From: Paracoccaceae bacterium
GTDB lineage: Bacteria > Pseudomonadota > Alphaproteobacteria > Rhodobacterales > Rhodobacteraceae
NCBI GenBank assembly: GCA_007694945.1
Contig: REER01000098.1
Span: 1 to 43,227, forward strand
DNA length: 43,227 bases
Reading direction: 5' to 3'
Part shown: one piece after another, positions 17,736 through 28,517 of the stretch
Position numbering within the stretch: the first letter of the stretch is position 1
Layout of the letters: the number at the start of each line of letters is the position of its first letter
Translations under genes and position numbers: made by a program
Notes under the pieces: generated by a model
Database searches by the model: none
Told to the model about the DNA's origin: nothing
What the model saw: the letters and a program-made list of their open reading frames with translations, nothing else

Positions 17736-18911
17736 ATGGACAGCATTGTCATTCTGGGCGGAGCCCGCACTGCAATCGGCACGTTCGGCGGCAGCCTGGC
17801 GGGAACACCGCCGATCGATCTTGCAACGCTGGTCTCGAAAGAAGCCATGTCGCGGGCCGGGGTGGCGCCTGATCAAATCGGGACCACAGTATTCGGCACC
17901 GTGATCGCCACTGAGCCTGCCGATATGTATCTGTCGCGCCGCGCTGCAGTTGGCGCGGGTGTGCCCGACACAGTGCCTGCGATGAATGTGAACCGGCTCT
18001 GCGGCTCGGGTGTGCAGGCCATTGTCTCGGGCACGCAGGCCCTGGCGCTCGGCGATGCCAATTTCGCATTGGTCGGCGGGGCTGAGGGCATGAGCCGGTC
18101 GCCTTATGCGATGCCAGCTGCACGATTCGGCCAGAAGATGGGCGATGTACGCGTCACCGACATGATGGTGGGCGCGCTGACCTGTCCCTTCGGCACGGGT
18201 CATATGGGCGTGACAGCGGAGAATGTCGCGCGTGAGCACAGCATTACGCGCGAGATGCAGGACGCTTTCGCGCTGGAAAGCCAGACCCGTGCCGCCAAGG
18301 CAATTTCCGAGGGCCGATTTGCCGAACAGATCGTGCCGGTGATGCTCAAGACCCGCAAGGGCGAGGTCGCCTTCGAGGTGGATGAGCACCCCAAACCCAC
18401 CACCGCCGAGGTGCTGGCCGGGCTGCGCCCGGCCTTCGAGAAGGGCGGCTCGGTCACAGCGGGCAATGCGAGCGGCATCAATGACGGCGCTGCGGCACTG
18501 GTGCTGGCGCGCGAAGAAGCGGCACAGAGTGCCGGGCTGAAGCCCATGGCGCGGATCATCGGCTATGCCCATGCCGGGGTCCGGCCTGAAGTGATGGGGA
18601 TCGGCCCTGTGCCCGCGGTCGAGGCGCTTTGTGCACGCACGGGACTCTCGGTCGGGGATTTCGACGTGATCGAATCGAACGAGGCCTTTGCCGCGCAGGC
18701 ACTCGCCGTCAGCGCCGCGCTCGGTCTGGATGCAGAACGTGTCAACCCGAATGGCGGCGCGATTGCGATGGGTCATCCGGTCGGCGCGACCGGGGCGATC
18801 ATCACGATCAAGGCGCTCTATGAACTGGCGCGGGTCGGAGGAAAGCGCGCGCTGGTGACCATGTGCATTGGCGGCGGACAGGGCATCGCGCTCGCGATCG
18901 AGCGGGTCTGA
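17736..18911 (+). CDS. Acetyl-CoA C-acetyltransferase (thiolase)
   Basis: This is a 391-residue biosynthetic-type thiolase that condenses two acetyl-CoA to acetoacetyl-CoA, or cleaves it in reverse. It feeds poly-hydroxybutyrate, ethylmalonyl-CoA or ketone-body metabolism. The acyl-accepting cysteine lies in NRLCGSG (Cys89). The catalytic histidine is in GHPVGATGA (His347) and the second cysteine in CIGGGQGIA (Cys377). AAGGGGG precedes the ATG at 17736. No phaB or bdh gene is next to it, so the pathway is unresolved. It converges on a fumarylacetoacetate-hydrolase-family gene. Confidence 0.94.
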   Translation: MDSIVILGGARTAIGTFGGSLAGTPPIDLATLVSKEAMSRAGVAPDQIGTTVFGTVIATEPADMYLSRRAAVGAGVPDTVPAMNVNRLCGSGVQAIVSGTQALALGDANFALVGGAEGMSRSPYAMPAARFGQKMGDVRVTDMMVGALTCPFGTGHMGVTAENVAREHSITREMQDAFALESQTRAAKAISEGRFAEQIVPVMLKTRKGEVAFEVDEHPKPTTAEVLAGLRPAFEKGGSVTAGNASGINDGAAALVLAREEAAQSAGLKPMARIIGYAHAGVRPEVMGIGPVPAVEALCARTGLSVGDFDVIESNEAFAAQALAVSAALGLDAERVNPNGGAIAMGHPVGATGAIITIKALYELARVGGKRALVTMCIGGGQGIALAIERV

Positions 18912-18915
18912 AGTG

Positions 18916-18952
18916 GGCAGGCTGGTGCAAGCACCACTCTGCTCGGCCTGCC
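18916..18952. terminator. Stem structure between convergent thiolase and FAH-family genes
   Basis: Outer arms GGCAGGC (18916-18922) and GCCTGCC (18946-18952) enclose a second inverted repeat, TGGTGC/GCACCA (18923-18936). It fills the whole 42-bp gap between two convergent stops and may act in both directions. There is no T-tract, so the call is tentative. Confidence 0.4.
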
Positions 18953-18953
18953 A

Positions 18954-19799
18954 TCACTCGGCGTTCGCGACCGGGCTGTCCTGAATGCCCATCCCTTCGA
19001 CCTCGAGCCGCACTCGGTCACCGGGACGCAGGAATTGCGGCGGTGACATGCCCGCGCCGACACCCGAGGGGGTGCCGGTGGCAATGATATCGCCGGGCAG
19101 GAGCGTGAAGAACTGCGACATGTAGGAGATGAGCTGCGCCACCGGGAAGATCATGTCGGAAGTGCTTGATTCCTGCCGCACGGCGTCATTGACCCAGAGC
19201 CGCACGCCCAGCGCTTGCGGGTCGGCGATGTCGTCGCGGGTGACCAGCCAGGGGCCGATCTTGCCGAACGAGGGCGCGGATTTGCCCTTGATCCATTGCC
19301 CGCCGCGGTGCTTCTGGAAATCACGCTCCGAGACATCATTGACGGCCAGATACCCCGCGACATGCTCGAGTGCTTCGGCCTCGGAGATGTAGCTCGCGCG
19401 CTTGCCGATCACGACACCGAGTTCGACCTCCCAGTCGACCTTGTCGGAATTGCGCGGAATGATGATTGCGTCGTCGGCTCCGGCCAGCGAAGAGCTTGCC
19501 TTGGAGAAGATCAAGGGCTCAGTCGGCAGCTCGGCGCCGGTTTCGGCGGCGTGGAGCGCATAGTTCAGCCCGATGCAATAGAAATTCGGCACCCATGCCA
19601 GCGGCGGGCCCAAACGTACCGGGCCGTCGATGACAGGCGCTGCCGACAGGTCGCGCGCGGCAAGGGCGGCGAGTGCGTCGCAGGTGACCGTGGCGGGGGT
19701 GAAATCCGGGGTCATGGCGCTTAGGTCGCGCAGGCGGCCCTCTGAATCCAGAAATCCGGGTTTTTCTTCCCCATCAGGGCCATGGCGCAGAAACTTCAT
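18954..19799 (-). CDS. Fumarylacetoacetate hydrolase family protein
   Basis: This 281-residue enzyme has the FAH fold, a metal-dependent hydrolase, decarboxylase or lyase acting on oxo-acids from sugar or aromatic breakdown. The core begins near residue 72 with VPNFYCIGLNYALHAAE. The metal-binding acidic residues are in DWEVELGVVIG and LAVNDVSERDFQ, and the loop ATGTPSGVG is characteristic. The arrangement resembles ureidoglycolate lyase and 2,4-diketo-3-deoxy-L-fuconate hydrolase annotations; the substrate is uncertain. It lies 52 bp downstream of a universal stress protein gene on the same strand. Confidence 0.9.
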   Translation of the reverse strand: MKFLRHGPDGEEKPGFLDSEGRLRDLSAMTPDFTPATVTCDALAALAARDLSAAPVIDGPVRLGPPLAWVPNFYCIGLNYALHAAETGAELPTEPLIFSKASSSLAGADDAIIIPRNSDKVDWEVELGVVIGKRASYISEAEALEHVAGYLAVNDVSERDFQKHRGGQWIKGKSAPSFGKIGPWLVTRDDIADPQALGVRLWVNDAVRQESSTSDMIFPVAQLISYMSQFFTLLPGDIIATGTPSGVGAGMSPPQFLRPGDRVRLEVEGMGIQDSPVANAE

Positions 19800-19851
19800 G
19801 TGTTACCTCGTGGTTTTGGTCTGGTCTGACACAGGCCCGCCGCCTGCGCAA

Positions 19852-20313
19852 TCATCCCTTTGAGACGGCTTCCAGACGATCGCGTGACAATTCACCGGGC
19901 ACGATGGTGATCGGGATCGGCAAGGTTCCGGAATTGCGCGAAAGCTGCGTCACAAGCGGCCCCGGGTTGTTGCCGGTCGTGCCCGCGCCCAGCACGAGGA
20001 TGCCGATTTCGGGGTCATCCTCGATCTGGGCCAGGATCTGCTCGACCGCCTCGCCTTCGCGGATCACCAGTTCGGGGTCGATGCCCTGGCGGTCACGCAT
20101 CCATTTGGCAAAGACCTCGTAATGCGCCTCGATCCGCTCGCGCGCCTCCTCTCGCATGACATCTGCGACACCGATCCAGCCGGAATATTCCTCAGGGGCG
20201 ATGATCGAGAGGATCTGGACCTGACCGCCAGTATGCGCCGCGCGGAGCGCGGCGAAGCGCATCGCGTTCAGGCATTCACGGCTGTCATCGAGGATGACGA
20301 GAAACTTGCGCAT
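19852..20313 (-). CDS. Universal stress protein (UspA family)
   Basis: This 153-residue cytoplasmic protein has a single Usp domain. The first strand, MRKFLVILDDSRECLNAMRF, and the nucleotide-loop segment GILVLGAGTTGNNPGPLV near residue 110 fit an ATP-binding-type Usp. The role is modulation of stress or low-energy survival; no specific partner is visible. I start at the ATG at 20313 because it begins directly with the first strand and has GGGGG upstream. An ATG 14 codons earlier adds a low-complexity leader with no family match. Confidence 0.88.
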   Translation of the reverse strand: MRKFLVILDDSRECLNAMRFAALRAAHTGGQVQILSIIAPEEYSGWIGVADVMREEARERIEAHYEVFAKWMRDRQGIDPELVIREGEAVEQILAQIEDDPEIGILVLGAGTTGNNPGPLVTQLSRNSGTLPIPITIVPGELSRDRLEAVSKG

Positions 20314-20429
20314 CGTGCCCCCGGCAGTGGCGTAAGGAGTCTGCATCTTCGCCAAAAGAAGGCGCGCTGTAAACAGGCAGTGCGTGGGCTGCGCTCGCGG
20401 GCCGTGCGCAGAGCCGCAGGCGGCATAGT

Positions 20430-20455
20430 GAGTATTTTTGGGGCAAGAAAATGAG
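20430..20455 (-). repeat. Dispersed 3'-end motif, copy 3
   Basis: On the minus strand this reads with core CTTGCCCCAAAAATACTC and lies 26 bases after the response-regulator stop. It has the same relation to its gene as the copies at 10430-10450 and 11062-11082. Confidence 0.5.
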
Positions 20456-20481
20456 CAAGAGCTTCATAAGCACAGGTGAAC

Positions 20482-21189
20482 TTAGCCCCAGTGGACATCG
20501 CCGAGGAAGATATAGCCCGCGCCGTAGATGGTCTTGATCAGGCGGGGGTTGCGCGGGTCTTCGCCGAGTTTGGTGCGCAGCCGCGAGATGCGTACATCCA
20601 TGGCGCGGTCGAAGCTCTCTCCCGCCGCACCCCCCAGCGCATCAAGCATCTGCGCGCGAGAGATCAGCCGCTTGGGGCTTTCGAGAAACAGGCGCAGCAC
20701 CTCGCCCTCGGCATGGCTGAAGGGAATCTCCTGTCCCTCTGCATCGATCAGCAGGTAACGATCAAATTCGGCGGTCCAGCCATTGAAGCGCGCGCGCATG
20801 GCGCGGCTCTCGCTTTGGGGCGCGGGTTTGCGCAGCCGGGCGCGGATGCGGGCGACGACTTCGGCGGGGTCGAACGGCTTGATGATGTAATCATCGGCGC
20901 CGAGTTCCAGCCCGGTCACGCGGTCCTGCACCTGTGCCCGGCCAGAGATGATGATGATCGTGGCGCCGGATTCGAGCGCGAGGCGGTGGACCAGCGCCAG
21001 ACCGTCGCGGTCGGGCAGGCCGAGATCGACGAGGCAGACATCGGGTGTGGTGCGGCGGAGCGCGGCCTCGAACTCGGTGGCGCGCGCGTAAGCGGTGGTC
21101 TGAAAGCCAGCCTCGCGCAGGGCGGTCGAGAGCACCTGCCGAATCTCGGGTTCGTCATCGAGGATGGCGATATGGGGCGCGGCGCTCAT
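20482..21189 (-). CDS. OmpR-family response regulator
   Basis: This two-component transcription regulator has 235 residues. The receiver domain (1-120) has the acidic pair in AILDDEPEI, the phosphorylation site Asp55 in VCLVDLGLPD, and the lysine in DDYIIKPFDP. The C-terminal winged helix (about 135-230) has the OmpR/PhoB pattern, with SHAEGEVLRLFLESP and VRISRLRTKLGEDPRNP. The start overlaps the stop of the upstream histidine kinase gene in an ATGA arrangement, so the two proteins are co-translated partners. The likely target is the divergent acyl-CoA ligase/transport operon; that is inference. Confidence 0.93.
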   Translation of the reverse strand: MSAAPHIAILDDEPEIRQVLSTALREAGFQTTAYARATEFEAALRRTTPDVCLVDLGLPDRDGLALVHRLALESGATIIIISGRAQVQDRVTGLELGADDYIIKPFDPAEVVARIRARLRKPAPQSESRAMRARFNGWTAEFDRYLLIDAEGQEIPFSHAEGEVLRLFLESPKRLISRAQMLDALGGAAGESFDRAMDVRISRLRTKLGEDPRNPRLIKTIYGAGYIFLGDVHWG

Positions 21190-23111
21190 CGGGCGTGTTC
21201 CAGTGCATGGACGAGATCGGGCAGCGTGAAGGGTTTGGGCAGGACCGGGAACTCGGCCGCGGCGGTGCGGTGGAGCGCGTCCGAAGCGGGCAGGGCGGTC
21301 ATCAGATGCAGCCGATTGAGCCCGCGCGCGCGGGCTGTGCGCAGCAGGTCCAGCCCCGAGCCTTGGCCCGCGAGATTGATATCCGAGAGCACCAGCCCCA
21401 GCCCCGGCAGGTCGATCAGCCCGAGCGCCTCGTCATGGCTGGCCGCCTCGATCACGCTATGGCCGAGATCGCAGAGCATGGCGCGGACGCTCTCGCGGAT
21501 TGCCTCGGTATCCTCGACCAGCAGCACCAGCGCGCCTTCGCGCATCTGCGGGGCCGGGGCGGGTTTGTAGGGCAGGCGCAGGGTCACCTGCGCGCCGCCC
21601 TCGGGACGGTTGGCAAGACGCACGGTGCCGCCCGAAAGCGTAATCTGGTCATAGACCATCGCGAGCCCCAGTCCCGAGCCATCATGGCCCTTGGTGGTGA
21701 AGAACGGGTCCAGCCCCTTTTCCAGGGCTCTGGCACTGAAGCCCGCGCCAGTGTCGGCGACCTGTATCTCGAGCCAGGTATCACTGACGCGTCGCGCTGT
21801 CAGCAGAATCTCGCCCTCAGCACCGGCCAGCGCGTCGCGGGCGTTCAGGATGAGGTTCAAAAGCGTGTCCTGCACGGCGCCCTGATCGAGCATCAAGGCA
21901 GGCAATTCCGGATCCAATTCGACGCACAGAAGGATCGAGGCCGGCAAAGCAGGGCGGGCCATCAGCATGAGGTCATCGAAAAGCGCGCGCAGATCGGTGG
22001 GTTGCGGGCGCAATTCGCGATGGCCGGAAATGGTGGCGATGCGTTCGAGCAACACACCGCCGCGCCTTGCCGCTGCGATGGTCGATTGCACTTGCTGCAA
22101 TGCCTCGGCGGGCAGGTCGTTGCGCCGGGCAAGCTGGCCCTGCAGCCCGAGGATGATGGTCAGTAGATTGCCGAAATCATGCGCGAGACCGGAGGATAGC
22201 TGCGCCGCCAATTCGCGTTTGCGCGTCTGGGCGAGCGCGGCGCGGGCCTGCGCTTCTTCGGTGACATCCATCGACAGCACATAGATGCCATTTATCGGCC
22301 CGCTCTCCACCTGATCAGGGGTGAGCGCCAGCCGGATGCGCCGCCCCGAGGCGTCATGGGTGAACTCATGGACCGAATTCTCGCCTTCCAGCGCGCGGCC
22401 CAGCCAGGGGCGGATCTTGTCGAAGACCGGTCCCAGCGCCTCGGCTGCGGGCAGGCCGACGATCTCTTGCGGCAGGCCGGGGAAGATCGCGGAGAGCCGG
22501 CGGTTGGAGAAGGTATAGGTCAGATCGCGATCCAGATGGGCGATATGGGCGGGCATCATCTCGGTGGTCAGTCGCGTGCGCGCCTCCATCTCGGTCAGTT
22601 CGCGCTTGGCCTGCTCCAGCGCGGCATTGGAGGCCGCCAGCGCGCGGTTGGTCTGGGCCAGCCGCTCGGCATGGGCGATGAGGTCATGGCTCAACTCTTC
22701 CGAGCGCGCCTGAAGCAGGCTTTCCTGGATCTTGACCTCTGTAATATCGGTATAAACCGTGACCCAACCTCCCAGCGGCAGCGGTGCGCCCTCGACCGAG
22801 ATCCAGCGGCCATTCGCGCGCTCGCGCTCCATGTAATGGGGGACAAAGGCACGCGCGGCTTCGACCCGAACGCGCACGGCCTCCTCGATATCTTCGATGG
22901 GGCCATATTCGCCGCGCGCGACCAGATAGCGGATCGTGTCCTCGAATTCGGTGCCAGGTTGGACCAGCCAGTCGGGCAGGCCGAACATTTCCTGATAGCG
23001 CCGGTTGCTGACCGAGAGGCGCAGATCGCGGTCGAAGATCGACAGCGCCTGCTGGATCATGTTCAGCCCGGCGCCCATCAGTTTGGTATGGGTCAGCTCT
23101 GACACAGACAT
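21186..23111 (-). CDS. PAS-domain hybrid sensor histidine kinase
   Basis: This is a 641-residue kinase without transmembrane helices, so it is probably a soluble cytoplasmic sensor. An N-terminal PAS domain (about 15-130, with ALSIFDRDLRLSVSNRRYQEMF) is followed by a coiled coil (about 130-180) and a second PAS domain (about 185-290). The phospho-acceptor domain has GLAHDFGNLLT (His311). The ATPase domain has NLILNARDAL, VADTGAGFS and GSGLGLAMVYD. The C-terminal receiver domain (about 527-641) has Asp577 in VLSDINLAG. The start at 23111 is set by a strong GGGAGG 7 bases upstream. It is the partner of the overlapping OmpR-type regulator. Signal unknown. Confidence 0.92.
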   Translation of the reverse strand: MSVSELTHTKLMGAGLNMIQQALSIFDRDLRLSVSNRRYQEMFGLPDWLVQPGTEFEDTIRYLVARGEYGPIEDIEEAVRVRVEAARAFVPHYMERERANGRWISVEGAPLPLGGWVTVYTDITEVKIQESLLQARSEELSHDLIAHAERLAQTNRALAASNAALEQAKRELTEMEARTRLTTEMMPAHIAHLDRDLTYTFSNRRLSAIFPGLPQEIVGLPAAEALGPVFDKIRPWLGRALEGENSVHEFTHDASGRRIRLALTPDQVESGPINGIYVLSMDVTEEAQARAALAQTRKRELAAQLSSGLAHDFGNLLTIILGLQGQLARRNDLPAEALQQVQSTIAAARRGGVLLERIATISGHRELRPQPTDLRALFDDLMLMARPALPASILLCVELDPELPALMLDQGAVQDTLLNLILNARDALAGAEGEILLTARRVSDTWLEIQVADTGAGFSARALEKGLDPFFTTKGHDGSGLGLAMVYDQITLSGGTVRLANRPEGGAQVTLRLPYKPAPAPQMREGALVLLVEDTEAIRESVRAMLCDLGHSVIEAASHDEALGLIDLPGLGLVLSDINLAGQGSGLDLLRTARARGLNRLHLMTALPASDALHRTAAAEFPVLPKPFTLPDLVHALEHAR

Positions 23112-23118
23112 GCGTTTT

Positions 23119-23124
23119 CCTCCC
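23119..23124 (-). promoter_or_regulatory. Ribosome binding site of the hybrid kinase
   Basis: GGGAGG on the minus strand lies 7 bases before the ATG at 23111. It decides against an in-frame ATG 13 codons further upstream. Confidence 0.7.
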
Positions 23125-23286
23125 GCGACCGATGCTAGCCTGCTGCGCATCAGCGGAAAAGCCCGGAAAATGAGTGGTTACAATTCGTAAGGATTGCGCA
23201 AAACTGCCGCAAGAATCGCCCGCGCATCTGGGCGCCGGGTGCCGCGGGCTGTCGAGGAGGATGGCCCCCGCCCGATACGAGGAAGA

Positions 23287-23291
23287 GGAGG
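23287..23291 (+). promoter_or_regulatory. Ribosome binding site selecting a GTG start for the acyl-CoA ligase
   Basis: GGAGG, within the longer AGAGGAGG, lies 4 bases before the GTG at 23296. The frame is open from an ATG at 23194, but that start has no such site and would add 34 Arg-rich residues unlike the family. Confidence 0.7.
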
Positions 23292-23295
23292 CCCC

Positions 23296-25268
<1,973 letters not shown>

Positions 25269-25272
<4 letters not shown>

Positions 25273-25532
25273 CCCGGACACCACCCCCCGCCGAGAGCCC
25301 GAATTATCCGGTCGCCGGTGTGATTGCGGTTGCCGGGCTGATCCTTGCCTTTGCGGTCGTGCGCTTCTTTCCGGAATTCGTGAAACCCGCCATCAGCGGT
25401 TCGATCACCGGCGCGTTCGGGGTTCTGGCCCTGCAACGCATCTGGCCGGGGCTGCCCCTGGGCAAGATTCACTACATCATCGGTTCGATCATCGCCTACG
25501 GGCTGGTGATCGGCCTAGTCGGGAGGCTCTGA
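25269..25532 (+). CDS. Small conserved-context membrane protein, function unknown
   Basis: This is an 87-residue protein with two or three hydrophobic segments (VAGVIAVAGLILAFAVVRFF, AISGSITGAFGVLALQ, IIGSIIAYGLVIGLVG) and a short Pro-rich N-terminus. I do not recognise a family. It overlaps the ligase stop by 4 bases and lies 3 bases before the LivG-type gene, so it is translated as part of the transporter operon. It could be an accessory subunit of the transporter or a membrane dock for the ligase. Both are inference from position. Confidence 0.75.
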
Positions 25533-25535
25533 GCA

Positions 25536-26372
25536 ATGCTCGATACCCAACCAGATCCCAAGTCGGATGATGGCTACACCACCGCCGATGGCCGCAAGAT
25601 CGGCGGTGTGGCGATGGAAATGAAGAATATCACGCTGCGGTTCGGTGGGGTGGTGGCGATCAAGGATATCAGCTTCGATATCCGCTGGGGCGAGGTGCGT
25701 GCCATCATCGGGCCGAATGGCGCGGGTAAGTCTTCGATGCTCAATGTCATCTCGGGTTTCTACAACCCGCAGGAAGGCGAGATCATCTACAAGGGCTATC
25801 GCCGTCCGCGGATGCGCCCCTATCAGGTCGCCCGCACTGGCATTGCGCGGACCTTTCAGAACATCGCGCTGTTCGAAGGCATGTCGGTGCTCGACAACAT
25901 CATGACCGGTCGATTGCACCACATGAAGGCGAACCTGTTCCAGCAGGCGCTCTGGTGGGGCAAGGCCAGCCGCGAGGAGCAGGAGAACCGCGAGAAGGTC
26001 GAGAAGATTATCGACTTTCTGGAGATCCAGCATATCCGCAAGACGCCGGTAGCACGGCTGCCATACGGGCTGAAAAAGCGCGTCGAACTGGCCCGCGCGC
26101 TGGCCGCCGAGCCCTCGATCCTGCTGCTCGATGAGCCCATGGCGGGCATGAATGTCGAAGAGAAGGAGGACATGAGCCGCTTCATCCTCGATGTGAATGA
26201 CGAATTCGGCACGACAACGGTGCTGATCGAGCACGATATGGGCGTGGTCATGGACCTGTCCGACCGCGTCGTCGTGATGGATTACGGCAAGAAGATCGGT
26301 GACGGCACACCCGATGAGGTGCGCAACAATGAAGAGGTCATCAAGGCCTATCTGGGGGTGGCGCATGACTGA
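25536..26372 (+). CDS. LivG-type branched-chain-type ABC transporter ATPase
   Basis: This 278-residue cytoplasmic ATPase subunit powers the transporter. Walker A is GPNGAGKSS and Walker B is ILLLDEPMAGMN, followed by the switch histidine in VLIEHDMGVVMDL. The signature motif is atypical: ARLPYGLKKRVELARAL, where most LivG proteins have LSYGQQRR-like text. The first 25 residues are a hydrophilic extension before the domain starts at MEMKNITLRFGG. It pairs with the LivF-type ATPase at 29875-30699. Confidence 0.93.
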   Translation: MLDTQPDPKSDDGYTTADGRKIGGVAMEMKNITLRFGGVVAIKDISFDIRWGEVRAIIGPNGAGKSSMLNVISGFYNPQEGEIIYKGYRRPRMRPYQVARTGIARTFQNIALFEGMSVLDNIMTGRLHHMKANLFQQALWWGKASREEQENREKVEKIIDFLEIQHIRKTPVARLPYGLKKRVELARALAAEPSILLLDEPMAGMNVEEKEDMSRFILDVNDEFGTTTVLIEHDMGVVMDLSDRVVVMDYGKKIGDGTPDEVRNNEEVIKAYLGVAHD

Positions 26373-26410
26373 GCAGATCACAGGGAACCCTATGACAGGA
26401 GTGCTGCGCC

Positions 26411-27397
26411 ATGCCTGATACACTGCTTTTCGCGATGGAGGCCACGCTCAACGGCCTCACGGCCGGGGTCATGTATGCGCTGGTGGCGCTGGGCTTCGTG
26501 CTGATCTTCAAGGCCTCCGGCATCTTCAACTTTGCCCAGGGCGTGATGGCGCTGTTTGCGGCGCTGACACTGGTCGGCTTTCAATCGGGGCAGATACCGT
26601 TTTCGCACCTGATAAACGCCATATTCGGCACGCGGCTGCATCATTTCGGCTGGAACATGCCCACGCTGCTGGCGATCCCGGCGACCGTTGCCGTGATGAT
26701 CCTGCTCGCGATTTTGGTCGAGCGTTTCATTCTGAAGCATCTGATCAATCAGGAGCCAATCATCCTGTTCATGGCCACGATCGGTCTTGCCTATTTCCTC
26801 GAAGGTGTGGGCGACATCATGTGGGGGGCCGAGGTCAAGGCGCTCGATGTCGGCCTGCCCAAGGGCATGTCGGATACAGTGGACGAGTTGACCTTCAACT
26901 GGTTCGGCTATGGATTCTTCATCGACCGACTTGAGATCTGGGCGGCGGGAATTGCCGCAATTCTGGTGGCCTCGCTCACGATCTTCTCGCAATACACGAA
27001 GCAGGGTCGCGCGCTGCGGGCCGTGGCCGATGACCATCAGGCCGCGCTGTCGGTCGGCATTTCGCTGCGCTTCATCTGGGTTCTGACATGGTCGATTGCG
27101 GGCATCGTGGCGCTAGTCGCGGGCATCATGTGGGGCTCGAAATCGGGGGTCCAGTTCTCGTTGTCACTGATTGCCCTCAAGGCTCTGCCGGTGCTGATCC
27201 TCGGAGGCTTCACCTCTATCCCAGGCGCGATTGTCGGCGGCTTGATCATCGGTGTGGGCGAGAAGCTCTTCGACTTCTTCATGCAACCCATCGTCGGCGG
27301 CGCGACTGAGAATTGGTTCGCCTATATGCTCGCGCTCGTCTTCCTGCTGTTCCGACCGCAAGGGTTGTTCGGCGAAAAGATCATCGAGAGGGTGTAA
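26411..27397 (+). CDS. LivH-type ABC transporter permease
   Basis: This 328-residue inner-membrane permease is one half of the translocation channel. It shows about eight hydrophobic helices, starting with the family text LNGLTAGVMYALVALGFVLIFKASG. The coupling region GRALRAVADDHQAALSVGI contacts the ATPase, and a conserved GGFTSIPGAIVGGLIIGVGE follows. It is slightly longer than classical LivH because of a loop around residues 60-80. It is followed 2 bases later by the LivM-type gene. Confidence 0.93.
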   Translation: MPDTLLFAMEATLNGLTAGVMYALVALGFVLIFKASGIFNFAQGVMALFAALTLVGFQSGQIPFSHLINAIFGTRLHHFGWNMPTLLAIPATVAVMILLAILVERFILKHLINQEPIILFMATIGLAYFLEGVGDIMWGAEVKALDVGLPKGMSDTVDELTFNWFGYGFFIDRLEIWAAGIAAILVASLTIFSQYTKQGRALRAVADDHQAALSVGISLRFIWVLTWSIAGIVALVAGIMWGSKSGVQFSLSLIALKALPVLILGGFTSIPGAIVGGLIIGVGEKLFDFFMQPIVGGATENWFAYMLALVFLLFRPQGLFGEKIIERV

Positions 27398-27399
27398 AG

Positions 27400-28476
27400 A
27401 TGCTGTATCGTGAAGCAGGCGATTTCAAGACAAGCTATGTCGCCGACAGCCAGACCTTTCCGATCAAGTTCGACCGGTATGGCTATTACTTCATTCTGGG
27501 TTTCGCCTTTCTGGTGATGCCGCTGATCATCAACGATTACTGGGCCAACTCCATTGTCGTGCCCTTCCTGATCTACACTATCGCGGCGTTGGGTCTGAAT
27601 ATCCTCATCGGCTATTGCGGGCAGCTTTCGCTGGGCACTGGCGGGTTCATGGCCGTGGGCGCCTATGCCAGCTACAAGCTGATGACGGCGTTTCCCGATT
27701 TCAACATCGTCTTCGTGATCATCACCGCAGGGCTGATCACCTCGATGGTGGGGGTGCTGTTCGGCTTGCCCTCACTCCGGATCAAGGGGTTCTATCTGGC
27801 GGTTGCAACGCTGGCGGCGCAGTTCTTCCTGATCTGGCTCTTTACGCGTACAGGGTGGTTCTACAACTACTCGCCCACTGGCATGATCTCTGCGCCCACG
27901 CGCACAGTGCTGGGCTATCCGGTCACCGGACCGCGGGCATCGGCGGTGTCGATGTATCTGATCTGCCTGTCCTTCCTTGTCGCCTGTGCATGGCTTGCGC
28001 GCAACCTGACGCGCGGCACGATGGGCCGGAAATGGATGGCCATTCGTGACATGGATATCGCCGCCGAGATCATCGGGGTGAACCCGCTGATGGCCAAGCT
28101 CACCGCCTTTGCCGTCTCGTCCTTCTTCGTGGGCATTGCCGGCGCGCTTCTGTTCACGGTCTATCTGGGCGCGGCCGAGGCGGGCGAGGCCTTTGGTATC
28201 GACAAGTCCTTCCTTGTGCTCTTCATGGTTATCATCGGGGGCTTGGGGTCGATCTTTGGCGCATTCGCCGGGGCGTTCTTTCTGATCGTCGGGCCCGTGC
28301 TGCTGAAACTTCTGCTGGTGGACAGCTTGGGTTGGCCCACCGATCTGGCGGCACATCTGGAGATCATGATTGTCGGTGCACTTATCCTCGTCTTCCTGAT
28401 CCTCGAGCCGCATGGCATCGCGGCGCTCTGGCGGACGATCAAACAAAAACTGCGTCTGTGGCCCTTCCCCTATTGA
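27400..28476 (+). CDS. LivM-type ABC transporter permease
   Basis: This is the second permease half, 358 residues, in the inner membrane. Family features are ALGLNILIGYCGQLSLGTGGFMAVGAY, GLPSLRIKGFYLAVATLAAQ, the ATPase-coupling segment RKWMAIRDMDIAAEIIGVN and IGGLGSIFGAFAGAFFL. The start at 27400 gives MLYREAGDF and a short N-terminal cytoplasmic segment before the first helix; the frame is open further upstream only by overlapping the LivH-type gene. Confidence 0.93.
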   Translation: MLYREAGDFKTSYVADSQTFPIKFDRYGYYFILGFAFLVMPLIINDYWANSIVVPFLIYTIAALGLNILIGYCGQLSLGTGGFMAVGAYASYKLMTAFPDFNIVFVIITAGLITSMVGVLFGLPSLRIKGFYLAVATLAAQFFLIWLFTRTGWFYNYSPTGMISAPTRTVLGYPVTGPRASAVSMYLICLSFLVACAWLARNLTRGTMGRKWMAIRDMDIAAEIIGVNPLMAKLTAFAVSSFFVGIAGALLFTVYLGAAEAGEAFGIDKSFLVLFMVIIGGLGSIFGAFAGAFFLIVGPVLLKLLLVDSLGWPTDLAAHLEIMIVGALILVFLILEPHGIAALWRTIKQKLRLWPFPY

Positions 28477-28517
28477 GGGGCCGTATCTTGAAACTGTCAT
28501 CACCGGGAGGAGAACCA

